A stretch of DNA of 64,000 bases from Sphingomonas sp. Its GTDB lineage: Bacteria; Pseudomonadota; Alphaproteobacteria; Sphingomonadales; Sphingomonadaceae. Both the position numbers and the translations under genes were made by a program. The stretch covers positions 1-64,000 of the forward strand of contig NZ_JANINP010000004.1 in the NCBI RefSeq assembly GCF_024508665.1. The letters run 5' to 3'. How positions within the stretch are numbered: position 1 is the first letter of the stretch; each line of letters opens with the position of its first letter. Positions 28,252-37,835 of the stretch are shown in pieces. The notes under the pieces were generated by a model that worked only from the letters and a program-made list of their open reading frames with translations, had not been told where the DNA came from and searched no databases.

Positions 28252-29169
28252 ATGAAAAGGCGACTTCCCGACCTCGAAGCATGGGCGATCTTTGCGAAGG
28301 TCGCCGAAATAGGTTCCTTTTCAGGCGCCGCGAGCGAGCTCGGCTTGTCCAATCCCACCGTTTCGAAGGCGATCGGGCGGCTCGAAGCGCGGTTGGGATT
28401 CGCGCTGCTCGCACGCACCTCGCGGCGCCTGTCGCTAACCGAAGCGGGGCGAGCATCGCTCGATCGGGCATCGCGGATATTGAGAGAGGGCGAAGCAATC
28501 GAAGACGAGGCGGCCGACCAGTCAACCGTGCCTCGCGGGCTGGTACGGGTCAGCGCACCGCTATCGTTCGGGACCGCTTATCTCGGCGCGGTGCTGCCGG
28601 AATTTCTCACGCGCTATCCTGAGATTGCACTCGATTTCGCGTTGAGCGACCGGCGCGTCGATCTGGTTGCCGACGGATTCGATTTCGCGCTACGTATCGC
28701 GAGCCTCGAGGACTCCTCGTTATTGTCGCGTCGCTTGTGCGCGGTACGGCTGCTGCTCGTCGGTGCACCGGCATATTTCGATGCGCGCGGCCGGCCAACC
28801 CATCCGGCGGAACTGCGACGGCACGACGCCTTCGCGTATACTGGCAGCGCCCAGAAAGGCGTTTGGCGGTTCACTCATCCGCAATTTGGGGAAGAAGTGG
28901 TCGAGCCATCGGTGCGCATCTGGGCCGACAATGCCGACATGCTGAACCCGCTTCTGATTGCAGGGCAGGGCCTGGCGCTGCAGCCGGAGTTCCTGGTGTG
29001 GCGCGAACTGCGCGACGGTATCCTGGAAATTGGCATGCCGGATTGGTTCGCCAAGCCGCTGGGTCTGCACCTCGTTATGCCGCCCAATCCGTTGCGACCA
29101 CAGCGCGTCCAATTGCTCATCGACTATCTCGCCAAGGCGCTCGCAAATCCCCCATGGGCGACGGAATAG
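28252..29169 (+). CDS. LysR-family transcriptional regulator
   Basis: The product has 305 residues. An N-terminal winged helix-turn-helix (about 7-63, LEAWAIFAKVAEIGSFSGAASELGLSN) is followed by a LysR substrate-binding domain. The DNA-binding part ends in a typical linker helix. ATG at 28252 is preferred over a TTG at 28243. It reads away from the pirin-hydrolase-VOC block, the classic arrangement for a LysR regulator and its target. The inducer is not identifiable; the AerA/QbdR-like tail suggests the broad aromatic/redox subgroup. Confidence 0.9.
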   Translation: MKRRLPDLEAWAIFAKVAEIGSFSGAASELGLSNPTVSKAIGRLEARLGFALLARTSRRLSLTEAGRASLDRASRILREGEAIEDEAADQSTVPRGLVRVSAPLSFGTAYLGAVLPEFLTRYPEIALDFALSDRRVDLVADGFDFALRIASLEDSSLLSRRLCAVRLLLVGAPAYFDARGRPTHPAELRRHDAFAYTGSAQKGVWRFTHPQFGEEVVEPSVRIWADNADMLNPLLIAGQGLALQPEFLVWRELRDGILEIGMPDWFAKPLGLHLVMPPNPLRPQRVQLLIDYLAKALANPPWATE

Positions 29170-29362
29170 GGTGGATTCGGTGCACCACCGGGCGGTCTTA
29201 GCTGACGCCTATTCGATTTCCGGCACCACAATGGGCGCTGGAATCGAGAATCTGGACAGTGGGGGATTTTTGCTGAGCGCGGGTCGCGGTTATTCGACCG
29301 GTGTTGCGCAGGTCAGACCCTGCGACGATCGGAAAAGGGGGAGGCAATGCCCAAAACCGCGG
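29170..29362. other. Intergenic region downstream of the LysR gene
   Basis: About 190 bases between the LysR stop and the tRNA 3' end. I see no gene, clear terminator or repeat in it. Confidence 0.35.
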
Positions 29363-29437
29363 TGGCTCCCTGAGTAGGATTCGAACCTACGGCCGCTCGA
29401 TTAACAGTCGAGAGCTCTACCGCTGAGCTATCAGGGA
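29363..29437 (-). tRNA. tRNA-Asn(GTT)
   Basis: The minus strand folds as a full cloverleaf: a 7-bp acceptor stem (TCCCTGA / TCAGGGA), a D arm with AGCGGTA, an anticodon stem CTCGA/TCGAG with loop CTGTTAA (anticodon GTT) and a T arm GTAGG-TTCGAAT-CCTAC. The discriminator base is G and the CCA end is encoded, so the gene is 75 bases including CCA. Its sequence closely resembles other alphaproteobacterial tRNA-Asn genes. I see no integrated element at its 3' end. Confidence 0.98.
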
Positions 29438-29516
29438 ACGTCACCGGAGCGCGCGTCTATACCGTCGCGCTTTAACGATGCAACCCCTGATTTCCGCCTG
29501 AATGCGGGCGCACACG

Positions 29517-30284
29517 TCAGGCGGTGAACTGCTCCATCGTGATGCGGTCGTCGAGCGCGTGTTCGGGATCGAATAGTAGGGTCAGCTCGCGCGAACGGTC
29601 GATCGCGATATCGACCTGCGCCACGTCGCGCACCTCGTGCTGGTCGGCGACGGCCGATACCGGTCGCTTTGCCGCTTCGAGCACCTTAAGCGTGATTCGC
29701 GCCTTTTCGGGCAGGATCGCGCCTCGCCAGCGGCGCGGACGGAAAGCGGAAATAGGGGTCAGGGCGATCATCGCCGAACCGAGCGGGAGGATGGGCCCGC
29801 TGGCCGACAAATTATAGGCGGTCGATCCCGCCGGTGTCGCGGCCAGGATGCCGTCGCAGGCCAGTTCCGGGATCACCACCCGCTCGTTGACGGTGACTTC
29901 CAGCTTGGCGGTCTGACGCGTTTCGCGGAGGAGAGAGACTTCGTTGATCGCCGGGTGGACGAACGTCTCGCCCGCAATCGTCCGAGCCGTCATCTGGAGC
30001 GGCGTGACCTTGAACGGCCGCGTCCGTTCGAGCCGTGCGTCAAGCCCGTCGCGTCGCCAATCGTTCATCAGGAAACCGACCGTGCCCAGGTTCATGCCGA
30101 ACACGGGGACCGGGTCGCCGCGGCGATCGAGCATGGCATGTAGCGTCTGGAGCATGAAGCCATCGCCACCCAGCGCCACGACCAGCTCGGCCTGGTCGAT
30201 CGGCACCCATTCGTAGGATTCGCGCAGTTCGCGCTCGGCAGCCTGGGCGGGTGGGGTCGGCGACGCGACCAGCGCGCGCTTCAT
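29517..30284 (-). CDS. nadK: NAD kinase
   Basis: NadK phosphorylates NAD to NADP using ATP or polyphosphate. The family motif GGDGFML is at about residues 39-45, preceded by VVAL; the NE.../GxxGTVGFLMND motif and the TPAGSTAYNLSA loop (about residues 152-163) are intact. The length of 255 residues is short but normal for alphaproteobacteria. Its ATG at 30284 overlaps the moaA stop as ATGA, so nadK is co-translated with moaA; the reason for that pairing is not obvious. Confidence 0.95.
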   Translation of the reverse strand: MKRALVASPTPPAQAAERELRESYEWVPIDQAELVVALGGDGFMLQTLHAMLDRRGDPVPVFGMNLGTVGFLMNDWRRDGLDARLERTRPFKVTPLQMTARTIAGETFVHPAINEVSLLRETRQTAKLEVTVNERVVIPELACDGILAATPAGSTAYNLSASGPILPLGSAMIALTPISAFRPRRWRGAILPEKARITLKVLEAAKRPVSAVADQHEVRDVAQVDIAIDRSRELTLLFDPEHALDDRITMEQFTA

Positions 30285-31279
30285 CCGCCGGTCACGCTCA
30301 TATGCCGTCCGACCGCGGGTGCGGCACCCGCGGCGATACGGAAATCGTGGCGCGCGGGCTTGATCGCCAGCGCTTCGTCGATCGCGGCATCGAGCGCGGC
30401 CATGCCGCCGGAGCGCAACGCGGCCTTCAGATCGACCTGATCGTCATGGCCGAGACAGGCGTAGAGCCGCCCCTCGGTCGTGAGTCGGACCCGGTTGCAG
30501 CCGTCGCAAAAATTGGCGGTCAGGGGGGAGATCAGCCCCAACCGGGTGAGGCTGGCGCCGACGCGCCAATAGCGCGCGGGGCCTCCCGTCGAACGCGCGT
30601 CTCGGACCAGGTCGAACCGCCGCGACAGATCGTCGAACACGGCGGTCAGAGGCACGAACCTGTCTGCGCGATCCTCGTCGATCGATCCCAATGGCATCGT
30701 CTCGATCAGGCTGAGATCGTGACCCTGCTCGACGCACCAGGCGAGCATGGCAGGAATCTCGTCCTGATTGAGATCCTTCAGCGCAACCATGTTGATCTTG
30801 ATCGCAATTCCCGCCGCCGCCGCCGCGGCGATGCCGGCCAGCACGCGTACCAGGTCGCCGTGGCGGGTGATGTGGCGAAAGCGGTCGGGATCGAGGCTGT
30901 CGAGACTGACGTTGATCCGGCGAATCCCCGCGGCGCTGAGATCGTCGGCGACGTCCGCCAGACGCATGCCGTTGGTCGTCAGCGTCAATTCGTCGAGCCC
31001 GTTGCCGATTTGGCGCCCCAGCCGGTGTGCGAGATCGGTCATGCCGCGGCGCACCAGCGGTTCTCCGCCGGTCAGTCGGATCTTGGTGATGCCCCGGGCG
31101 ATGAAGCGCTCGGCAATCGCGGCTAGCTCGTCGATCTCGAGCAGCGCATCGCGGGGGAGAAACCGCATGTCCTCGGCCATGCAATAGCGGCAGCGCAGAT
31201 CGCAGCGGTCGGTCACCGACACGCGCAGATAGCTGATCGTGCGGCCATGTCGGTCGATCAGGGCGGGGGCGGTCGCCAT
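30281..31279 (-). CDS. moaA: GTP 3',8-cyclase MoaA (molybdenum cofactor)
   Basis: MoaA is a radical SAM enzyme that, with MoaC, makes cyclic pyranopterin monophosphate from GTP, the first step of molybdopterin synthesis. The N-terminal cluster Cys are Cys26, Cys30 and Cys33 (CDLRCRYC). The C-terminal cluster motif FCDGCNRVRLT...ACL binds the second [4Fe-4S]. The protein ends in the Gly-Gly tail needed for activity in this family (SVTGG). The start ATG at 31279 is chosen over the upstream ATG at 31318 because the family begins near it. No other moa genes are in the window. Confidence 0.96.
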   Translation of the reverse strand: MATAPALIDRHGRTISYLRVSVTDRCDLRCRYCMAEDMRFLPRDALLEIDELAAIAERFIARGITKIRLTGGEPLVRRGMTDLAHRLGRQIGNGLDELTLTTNGMRLADVADDLSAAGIRRINVSLDSLDPDRFRHITRHGDLVRVLAGIAAAAAAGIAIKINMVALKDLNQDEIPAMLAWCVEQGHDLSLIETMPLGSIDEDRADRFVPLTAVFDDLSRRFDLVRDARSTGGPARYWRVGASLTRLGLISPLTANFCDGCNRVRLTTEGRLYACLGHDDQVDLKAALRSGGMAALDAAIDEALAIKPARHDFRIAAGAAPAVGRHMSVTGG

Positions 31280-31404
31280 CGTGCTTCGACAGCTAGGGCG
31301 TCGTCCCCCTTGCGGCAACCCCGATTAGCTGCCGACGCGTTCCTATTGCGCATAGCCGATTGCGGATTGGCGAAGTGCATCCGGCATGCGTAGAACCGCG
31401 CGCA

Positions 31405-33375
31405 ATGGTCTCCAGCGAGCCCCAGAGCGGAAACTCCCTGTTCCTGCTGTCGTTCAGGCAGCGCGGCGAATTGTCGACGATCGCGGCGGAAGCAGGCTGG
31501 CGCGTGGTGGCCGCCCGGCGCGGGGACGGCGCGGCGCGGCGCTATCTAGGCAGCGGCGCGGCCCTGGCCGTGCTCGATGCTCGCGGGGCTCTTGGCGATG
31601 GGCTGGCTGCCGCCAAGGCTTTCGGGGAGGTCGCGCGGGTGCGCGGGGGCGCCTTGCTCGTGCTGGTGTCGCGCGACGATGTCGCCGCTTTGGGCGATTT
31701 CCACGCAGCCGGAGCGACGCATTTCCTGGCGAGCCCGTTTACCGAAGCAGAGTTCGCCCAAGCGCTGCGATATGCGTGGCGTTTCGTCGAGCGCATCGCT
31801 GGCGATTGGGATCGCGGGCGCGCGATCGACCTGCTCGGCTGGCGCTATAATCGCCGCACGCGGCGTGTGCGCTTGACCCCCGCTTTGGGCAAACGGCTCG
31901 ATTTGGGTGAAGAGGTTTCGCTCGGCACCGCGCTTCGCGCGCTTTCCCCCGAGGATCGCGGGGCGGCGGCGGGGGCGGTTCGCCGTGTCGGCGGCGGCGG
32001 AGTGACCGCGTTCGCACATGATCATCCGGGAATCGGGCGATTGGTTCACCATGTCCAGGCGACGACGGGCGATCCCTGGGTCCATGGGCTGATCGAGGAA
32101 CTGGGCACCGCGCCCAACGCAGCGGCAGAAACCGAGGAGGCGATCGAAGGCGCCTTCGATGCCGGAGCGGCTCGCGCCTGGCTCGACCGCCGGCTGCAGC
32201 GCGGGGAACGTCCCAGCGCGGTGCTGATCGCGCTCAGCCGCTTCGATCTGGTCAATAGCGGATATGGTCGCCCGGCCGGCGATGCGTTGATCCGCGCCGC
32301 GGTCAGGCGGATCGCCGGAGTCGCCCGCGCGACACTTGGCAAGCGCCAGATCGTGGCCCGTCAGAAAGGTCCCGAATTCCTCGTTGGGCTTGAGGAAACG
32401 GCTGACGCCGAAGCGCTGGCTGGCGCGCTGGCCGAGGCATTGGCGCGTCCCTTCGCTATCGACGGCACATTGGTCGCGGTCGGCGCGCGGTTAGGCGTGG
32501 CCGCGGCGCGGGCGGACGAGACCGTCGATGCGTTGTTGCGCCGCGCCAATGACGCGCTGGACGACGCGCGCGCGTCCGACGGCGCGACGATCCGCATCGC
32601 AGACGAACCTGCGATCGCCGATGCTCTGTCGGTCGATCTGCGCCGGGCGATCGACAGCAATGAGATTGCAGTGCTGTTCCAGCCCCAGGTCGCGATCGCG
32701 ACCGGCAAGATCGTTGGCGTGGAAGCGCTCGCGCGATGGGAGCATCCCCGCTTCGGCCCGATCGGCGCTGACCAATTGTTCGCCGCTGCGGATCGCGCCG
32801 ACCTGGGACTGGCCTTATCGGACCACATCCAGCGGCTGGCGCTCAGCCGGGCGACGGCCTGGCCCGAAGCGCTTTCCGGGCTGCGTCTGTCGATCAACTT
32901 GACGGCTGCCGACATCGCGCGGCCCGGCTTTGCCGATATCCTGCTCGACCGCATCGACGCTTCGGGGTTCGCACGGTCGCGTCTGACGGTCGAGATCACG
33001 GAAAGCGGCCTGATCGACGACCTTGGCGCGGCTGCGTCGTTACTCACCGGGCTGAGGCAAGCGGGGTGCCGGGTGGCGATCGACGATTTCGGCACTGGCT
33101 ATTCGAGCCTCGCCTATCTCAAGGCGCTGCCGCTCGATTATCTCAAGATCGACCGCAAGCTGGCCCAGGACATCAGCGGGTCACCGCGCGACCGCATCGT
33201 CGTACGCGGCGTGATCGAGATGGCATTATCGCTGGGGCTGGCGGTGATCGCGGAAGGCGTCGAAACCGTCGAACAGCTCGATCTGCTCGCCAAGGAAGGG
33301 TGCCAATATTATCAGGGTTTCCTTTGTGCCGAGCCGCTGAACAGCGCGGCGCTTGCCGATCTGGTCGCGAGGTGA
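31405..33375 (+). CDS. Receiver-like/GGDEF-EAL protein, probable c-di-GMP phosphodiesterase
   Basis: The product has about 656 residues. The N-terminal section (about 1-140) looks like a receiver-type domain (LVLVSRDDV...GATHFLASPFTEAEF). Then comes a GGDEF domain (about 260-410) in which the signature reads KGPEF, so diguanylate-cyclase activity is unlikely. The EAL domain (about 415-655) is intact: EALAR, the Asn of INLTAAD, EITES, DDFGTGYSSL, LKIDRKL and AEGVET are all present. So it should degrade c-di-GMP, with the GGDEF as a possible GTP sensor. The ATG at 31405 is preferred over TTG at 31360. The stop overlaps the next gene as GTGA. Confidence 0.9.
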   Translation: MVSSEPQSGNSLFLLSFRQRGELSTIAAEAGWRVVAARRGDGAARRYLGSGAALAVLDARGALGDGLAAAKAFGEVARVRGGALLVLVSRDDVAALGDFHAAGATHFLASPFTEAEFAQALRYAWRFVERIAGDWDRGRAIDLLGWRYNRRTRRVRLTPALGKRLDLGEEVSLGTALRALSPEDRGAAAGAVRRVGGGGVTAFAHDHPGIGRLVHHVQATTGDPWVHGLIEELGTAPNAAAETEEAIEGAFDAGAARAWLDRRLQRGERPSAVLIALSRFDLVNSGYGRPAGDALIRAAVRRIAGVARATLGKRQIVARQKGPEFLVGLEETADAEALAGALAEALARPFAIDGTLVAVGARLGVAAARADETVDALLRRANDALDDARASDGATIRIADEPAIADALSVDLRRAIDSNEIAVLFQPQVAIATGKIVGVEALARWEHPRFGPIGADQLFAAADRADLGLALSDHIQRLALSRATAWPEALSGLRLSINLTAADIARPGFADILLDRIDASGFARSRLTVEITESGLIDDLGAAASLLTGLRQAGCRVAIDDFGTGYSSLAYLKALPLDYLKIDRKLAQDISGSPRDRIVVRGVIEMALSLGLAVIAEGVETVEQLDLLAKEGCQYYQGFLCAEPLNSAALADLVAR

Positions 33376-33788
33376 GTGACGATCCGCAGAATCTCGGCGG
33401 GGTCTGGTATGGTCGCTACGATGCGTTGGGCTATGTCGATACCAATAGCTTCGTCGCACGGCTCGACGATGATGGCGGCGCGATCTCGGGAACAATCACC
33501 GAGCCCAATACCAGCGGCGGAACTGGAGTGAGGCGGGCCTTTATCAGCGGCACTCGAAGCGCATCGGGGCTCCGGTTCGTAAAGCAATATGACGGCGGCG
33601 CACTGGCACACGCGGTTCGCTATTTGGGCCGGATCAATAGCGACGCGACGGAGATATCAGGCACTTGGATAATCGTGAGACATCACGGCATCTTCACGAT
33701 GCGCCGCGAGAAATTCGCCCAGACCGACCTCGAACGTGAAGAGGAGGTCGAACTTGTCGGCCCTCACGACGCCCTCTTCAGGCGCTGA
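33372..33788 (+). CDS. Small protein of unknown function coupled to the GGDEF-EAL gene
   Basis: This 138-residue protein matches no family I recognise. It is rich in short beta-type stretches with Gly-Trp-Tyr patterns (GGVWYGRYDALGYV, SGTITEPN, ISGTWIIVRHHG), suggesting a small beta-barrel or lipocalin-like fold; it has no signal peptide. The GTG start overlaps the stop of the upstream GGDEF-EAL gene, so the two are translationally coupled. The last 25 bases overlap the converging GAF gene. A role in c-di-GMP signalling is only inferred from position. Confidence 0.65.
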   Translation: MSDDPQNLGGVWYGRYDALGYVDTNSFVARLDDDGGAISGTITEPNTSGGTGVRRAFISGTRSASGLRFVKQYDGGALAHAVRYLGRINSDATEISGTWIIVRHHGIFTMRREKFAQTDLEREEEVELVGPHDALFRR

Positions 33789-34273
33789 TCGACGATCCGC
33801 TCGAATTGCGCGCTGGCGCCCTTGGCCAGCATGTCGAGCAATACCAACGCGTCCTCGTCGATCGGGCGGCCGCTGCGCCAATAGGCGCCGACCGCCGCAA
33901 CTGGGCTGCCGACACCGATCGGGGCGATCGCCAGGCCGACGAAGTAGATCGAAAGATAGGCTTCGAGCGGCACGCGGTGATCGATGCGGATGTCGGGAAT
34001 GACGATCGTCCGGCGCTGCGTCATCGCCATGCCCGAGATGCAGGAGCCGATCGGAAAGCGTCGCCCTGCCGATAAAGGCGCGATCGAATCCTCTCCGACA
34101 TAATGGACCTGATCGCGCTCACGCATCGCCACTGTCACTCCATCACTGCCCAGGATGGCGCGCGCGCGCGACCGTAATATCTCCAGTATCTCGGCGAGCG
34201 ACTGGGCTTTCGTCAGTGCATCGGTCGCGGCGGTCATGAGCCGCAAGCGTTTGAAACGGACCGTCTTCTCCAT
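33764..34273 (-). CDS. GAF-domain protein
   Basis: The product is 169 residues and is essentially one GAF domain, a small-molecule or redox sensing fold. Visible signature pieces are the helix AQSLAEILEILRSRARAILGSDGVTVAMRE, the core RRFPIGSCISGMAM and the strand YFVGLAIAPIG. There is no attached output domain, so it would act as a stand-alone sensor or partner. The ATG at 34273 has GGAG three bases away (short spacing); an ATG at 34237 is an alternative. It converges on and overlaps the small unknown gene by 25 bases. Confidence 0.78.
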   Translation of the reverse strand: MEKTVRFKRLRLMTAATDALTKAQSLAEILEILRSRARAILGSDGVTVAMRERDQVHYVGEDSIAPLSAGRRFPIGSCISGMAMTQRRTIVIPDIRIDHRVPLEAYLSIYFVGLAIAPIGVGSPVAAVGAYWRSGRPIDEDALVLLDMLAKGASAQFERIVDQRLKRAS

Positions 34274-34371
34274 TCGCTCCTACCCCACGCGCGAATCCTG
34301 GCGTTACGCTCAGGGAGTAAAGATCAATTCTTTTTGGACCAATTTCTTGTCAGGTCAATCGAGCGATGGGC

Positions 34372-37300
34372 TTATCCCGCTGCCTTCGCCAGTCCCTTCG
34401 ACAATTGCAGCGCGCCATTGAGCCGCGCCTGCGGATCGCCCCATTCGCGGGCGATCACCAGCTTGCTGTCGGGACGCAGCTTGGCCACGCCATTGAGCCG
34501 CGCGACATAGGCCAGCAGGCCCTCGACATTGGGCGGCTTGTCGTCGTGGAAGCTGACCAGCGCGCCCTTGGCGCCGACGTCGATCTTGGCGACGCAGGCC
34601 TTTTTGGCGTTGAGCTTGATCTCGATGAGCTTGATCAGGTTCGCGGTCGGCTCGGGCAGGGGACCGAAACGGTCGATCATCTCCGCGGCGAAGGCCTCGA
34701 TCCCGTTCTGGTCGTCGAGCTCATTGAGGCGGCGATAGAGGCCCATGCGCAGGTCGAGATCGGGGACATAGTCCTCGGGGATCAAGATCGCGGCGTCGAC
34801 GGTGATCTGGGGGCTGAAATCGCGCGGACGCTGCGCCAGGCCACCGGCGCGCGCGTCTAGGATCGCTTCCTCGAGCATCGACTGGTAGAGTTCGTAGCCG
34901 ACTTCGCGGATATGCCCCGATTGCTCGTCGCCGAGCAGGTTGCCCGCGCCGCGAATGTCGAGATCGTGGCTGGCGAGCTGGAACCCGGCGCCGAGCGTGT
35001 CGAGATCCGACAGCACCTTGAGTCTTTTCTCGGCGGTTTCGGTGATGATGCGATTGGCCGGCGTCGTCAGATAGGCATAGGCCCTCGTCTTCGCGCGCCC
35101 GACGCGGCCACGCAGCTGGTAGAGCTGGGCGAGGCCGAAGCGATCGGCGCGGTGGACGATCATCGTATTGGCGCTGGGAATGTCGAGCCCGCTTTCGACG
35201 ATCGTCGTCGAGACCAAAACCTCGAACTTCTTGTCGTAGAAAGCGGACATCCGTTCCTCGACCTCGCCCGCCGCCATCTGACCATGGGCGACCACGTAGC
35301 GCACCTCGGGGACATGCTCGCGCAGGAATTCCTCGATCTCGGGCAGGTCCTTGATCCTGGGCGTGACGAAGAAGCTCTGCCCACCGCGATAATGTTCGCG
35401 CAGCAGTGCCTCTCGCAGGACCACTGGGTCCCACGGCATGACGTAGGTGCGAACCGCCAGGCGGTCGACCGGCGGGGTCTGGATGACCGACAATTCACGC
35501 AAGCCTGACATTGCCATCTGCAGCGTGCGCGGAATCGGCGTGGCGGTCAGCGTCAGGACATGAACGTCGGTCTTGAGCGCCTTGAGCCGCTCCTTGTGGG
35601 TAACGCCGAACCGCTGTTCCTCGTCGACCACCACGAGCCCGAGCCGCTTGAACTCGACCCCCTTGGCCAGGATTGCATGGGTGCCGACCACGACATCGAT
35701 CGTCCCGTCAGCCAGGCTTTCCTTGACCGCCTTGGCTTCACTGGTGCCGACCAAGCGCGACAGCCGCCCGACCTTGATCGGGAAGCCTTCGAACCGCGCG
35801 ACGAAATTGTTGTAATGCTGGCGCGCCAGCAGGGTGGTCGGGCAGACGACCGCGACCTGCATCCCGCCCATCGCGGCGACGAACGCGGCGCGCAACGCGA
35901 CCTCGGTCTTGCCGAAGCCGACATCGCCGACGATCAGGCGGTCCATCGGCTTGCCCGACCCCAGATCTTCCAGCGATTCTGCAATCGCGCGGTCCTGATC
36001 GTCGGTTTCCTGATAGGGGAAGCGGTCGACGAAGGCGGGATAACCGGAAGGATCGGGCTCGGCGACATCGGCTTGACGCAGCGCGCGTTCGGCGGCGGTC
36101 GCGATCAACTCGCCCGCGATCTCGCGGATACGCTCCTTCATCCGCGCCTTGCGGCGCTGCCACGCTTCGCCACCCAGCCGGTCGAGCGTGCCGCCCTCGT
36201 CCCCGCCATAGCGGCTCAGGACTTCGAGATTCTCGACCGGAACGTAGAGCTTGTCGCCGCCGGCGTAAGTCAACGCGACGCAATCGTGCGGCGCCTTCTG
36301 CACCGGGATCTGGGTCAGGCCCTCGTACCGCCCGATGCCGTGGTCAGCATGGACGACCAGGTCGCCCGGGGTCAGCGTCGCCAGTTCCGCTAGGAAAGCA
36401 TCGGCCGACTTCTTGCGGCGATTGCGGCGCACCAGACGGTCGCCGAGCATGTCCTGCTCGGTGAGCAAGGCGATGTCGGGCGCGGTGAAACCATGATCGA
36501 GCGGCAGGATCGTGAGCGCGACACCATGATCCGCGGCGCCCTGCGCTTCCTGCCAGGTGTCGACGAGTTTCAGCCCGGTCAGTTCGTGATCTCGAAGCAA
36601 CCCGGCGAGGCGCTCGCGCGACCCGGCCGAATAGCTGGCCAGGATCGGTTTCTTGCCCTCTTTCCGTAGCTTGCTGAGATGATCTACGACCGCTTCGTAG
36701 ATGTTGACGCCGCTCGCACGTTCGGGTGCGAAGTCGCGCGGACCGTCGACCTCGAAATCGAGCACGGTATCGCTCGCCGGCTCATGGAAGGGCGTGGCAA
36801 GATGCGCCTTGGCCTGGTCAAGCCGCTTCGCCCATTCGTCGGGGAGGAGGTAGAGTGCGTTGGGCGCCAGCGGACGATAGCTGCCTGGATCGCTCGACTG
36901 CGCCTTCAGGCGGTTGGCGTGATAATCCGACACCGCCTCGAATCGCTGCTCGGCCGCCGCGGTGACGCCCGATTCGCGGATGACCAGGGCGTCGTCGCCG
37001 AGATGGTCGAACAGCGTTTCCAGCCGTTCCTCAAACATCGGCAGCCAATGTTCCATCCCGGCCAGGCGGCGGCCGTCGCTGATCGCCTGATAGAGCGGAT
37101 CGCCAGTCGCGGTGGCGCCGAACTTCTCGCGATAGCGCGTGCGGAAGCGCTTGACGGATTCCTCGTCGAGCAACGCCTCCGATGCCGGCAACAGGGTGAA
37201 GCCTTCGACCCGGCCCGTCGTGCGCTGATCGGCGGCATCGAAGGTGCGAACGCTCTCGATCTCGTCGCCGAAGAAATCCAGGCGGAGTGCCTGCTCCTCG

Positions 37301-37827
37301 CCGCTGGGAAATAGGTCGACCAACCCGCCGCGCACCGCGAATTCGCCCTGATCGTGGACGGTATCGGTGCGGACATAGCCGTTGGCCGACAGCAAGGCGG
37401 CCAGCTTGTCGCGGCCGATCCGCTCGCCGGGCGCCAGGCGCGCTACCAACTGGCGGATACGGAACGGCGTCAGCGTGCGCTGGGTCGCGGCATTGGCGGT
37501 GGTGACGACTAGTTGTGGCTTTTTGGGCGGCTGTTGCAGGCGATGGAGCGCGGCCAGACGTTCAGCCATGACGCGCAAAGTCGGGCTGGCGCGGTCATAG
37601 GGCAGGCAGTCCCAAGCCGGATAGGTGACGATCTCGAGCTCGGGCGCGAAATACCCTGCGGTCGTTGCCACTGCACGCATCTCCGCCTCGTCGGGCGCGA
37701 TCAGCACGACGCGGCCGGGCGCCTGCGCCCGGGCGAGGTCGGCGAGCAGAACAGGAAGGAACCCTGCCGGGACGCCGGCGAGGGTCAGGGAAGTTTTCGC
37801 GGAGAGGATCTTGCGCGGGTCGGTCAT
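34372..37827 (-). CDS. mfd: Transcription-repair coupling factor Mfd
   Basis: Mfd displaces RNA polymerase stalled at DNA lesions and recruits UvrA. The 1151-residue length is normal. The N-terminal UvrB-like part is followed by an RNA-polymerase-interacting (CarD/RID) domain (about residues 470-560, GDLVVHADHGIGRYEG). The helicase motor has the Walker A GDVGFGKTEVALRAAF and the DEEQRFG box, and the C-terminal TRCF domain is present. The start is the ATG at 37827, preceded by GGAG; the longer open frame upstream runs through the inverted-repeat element and is rejected. Confidence 0.97.
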   Translation of the reverse strand: MTDPRKILSAKTSLTLAGVPAGFLPVLLADLARAQAPGRVVLIAPDEAEMRAVATTAGYFAPELEIVTYPAWDCLPYDRASPTLRVMAERLAALHRLQQPPKKPQLVVTTANAATQRTLTPFRIRQLVARLAPGERIGRDKLAALLSANGYVRTDTVHDQGEFAVRGGLVDLFPSGEEQALRLDFFGDEIESVRTFDAADQRTTGRVEGFTLLPASEALLDEESVKRFRTRYREKFGATATGDPLYQAISDGRRLAGMEHWLPMFEERLETLFDHLGDDALVIRESGVTAAAEQRFEAVSDYHANRLKAQSSDPGSYRPLAPNALYLLPDEWAKRLDQAKAHLATPFHEPASDTVLDFEVDGPRDFAPERASGVNIYEAVVDHLSKLRKEGKKPILASYSAGSRERLAGLLRDHELTGLKLVDTWQEAQGAADHGVALTILPLDHGFTAPDIALLTEQDMLGDRLVRRNRRKKSADAFLAELATLTPGDLVVHADHGIGRYEGLTQIPVQKAPHDCVALTYAGGDKLYVPVENLEVLSRYGGDEGGTLDRLGGEAWQRRKARMKERIREIAGELIATAAERALRQADVAEPDPSGYPAFVDRFPYQETDDQDRAIAESLEDLGSGKPMDRLIVGDVGFGKTEVALRAAFVAAMGGMQVAVVCPTTLLARQHYNNFVARFEGFPIKVGRLSRLVGTSEAKAVKESLADGTIDVVVGTHAILAKGVEFKRLGLVVVDEEQRFGVTHKERLKALKTDVHVLTLTATPIPRTLQMAMSGLRELSVIQTPPVDRLAVRTYVMPWDPVVLREALLREHYRGGQSFFVTPRIKDLPEIEEFLREHVPEVRYVVAHGQMAAGEVEERMSAFYDKKFEVLVSTTIVESGLDIPSANTMIVHRADRFGLAQLYQLRGRVGRAKTRAYAYLTTPANRIITETAEKRLKVLSDLDTLGAGFQLASHDLDIRGAGNLLGDEQSGHIREVGYELYQSMLEEAILDARAGGLAQRPRDFSPQITVDAAILIPEDYVPDLDLRMGLYRRLNELDDQNGIEAFAAEMIDRFGPLPEPTANLIKLIEIKLNAKKACVAKIDVGAKGALVSFHDDKPPNVEGLLAYVARLNGVAKLRPDSKLVIAREWGDPQARLNGALQLSKGLAKAAG

Positions 37828-37835
37828 TTCTTCTT

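Noticed and set aside
29363..29437. A possible integration site at the tRNA-Asn gene
   Set aside because: No integrase gene, direct repeat of the tRNA 3' end or shift in composition appears on either side.
31720..33375. The GGDEF-EAL gene as a pseudogene because GGDEF is altered
   Set aside because: The frame is intact and the EAL motifs are complete, so the degenerate GGDEF is more likely a regulatory domain.
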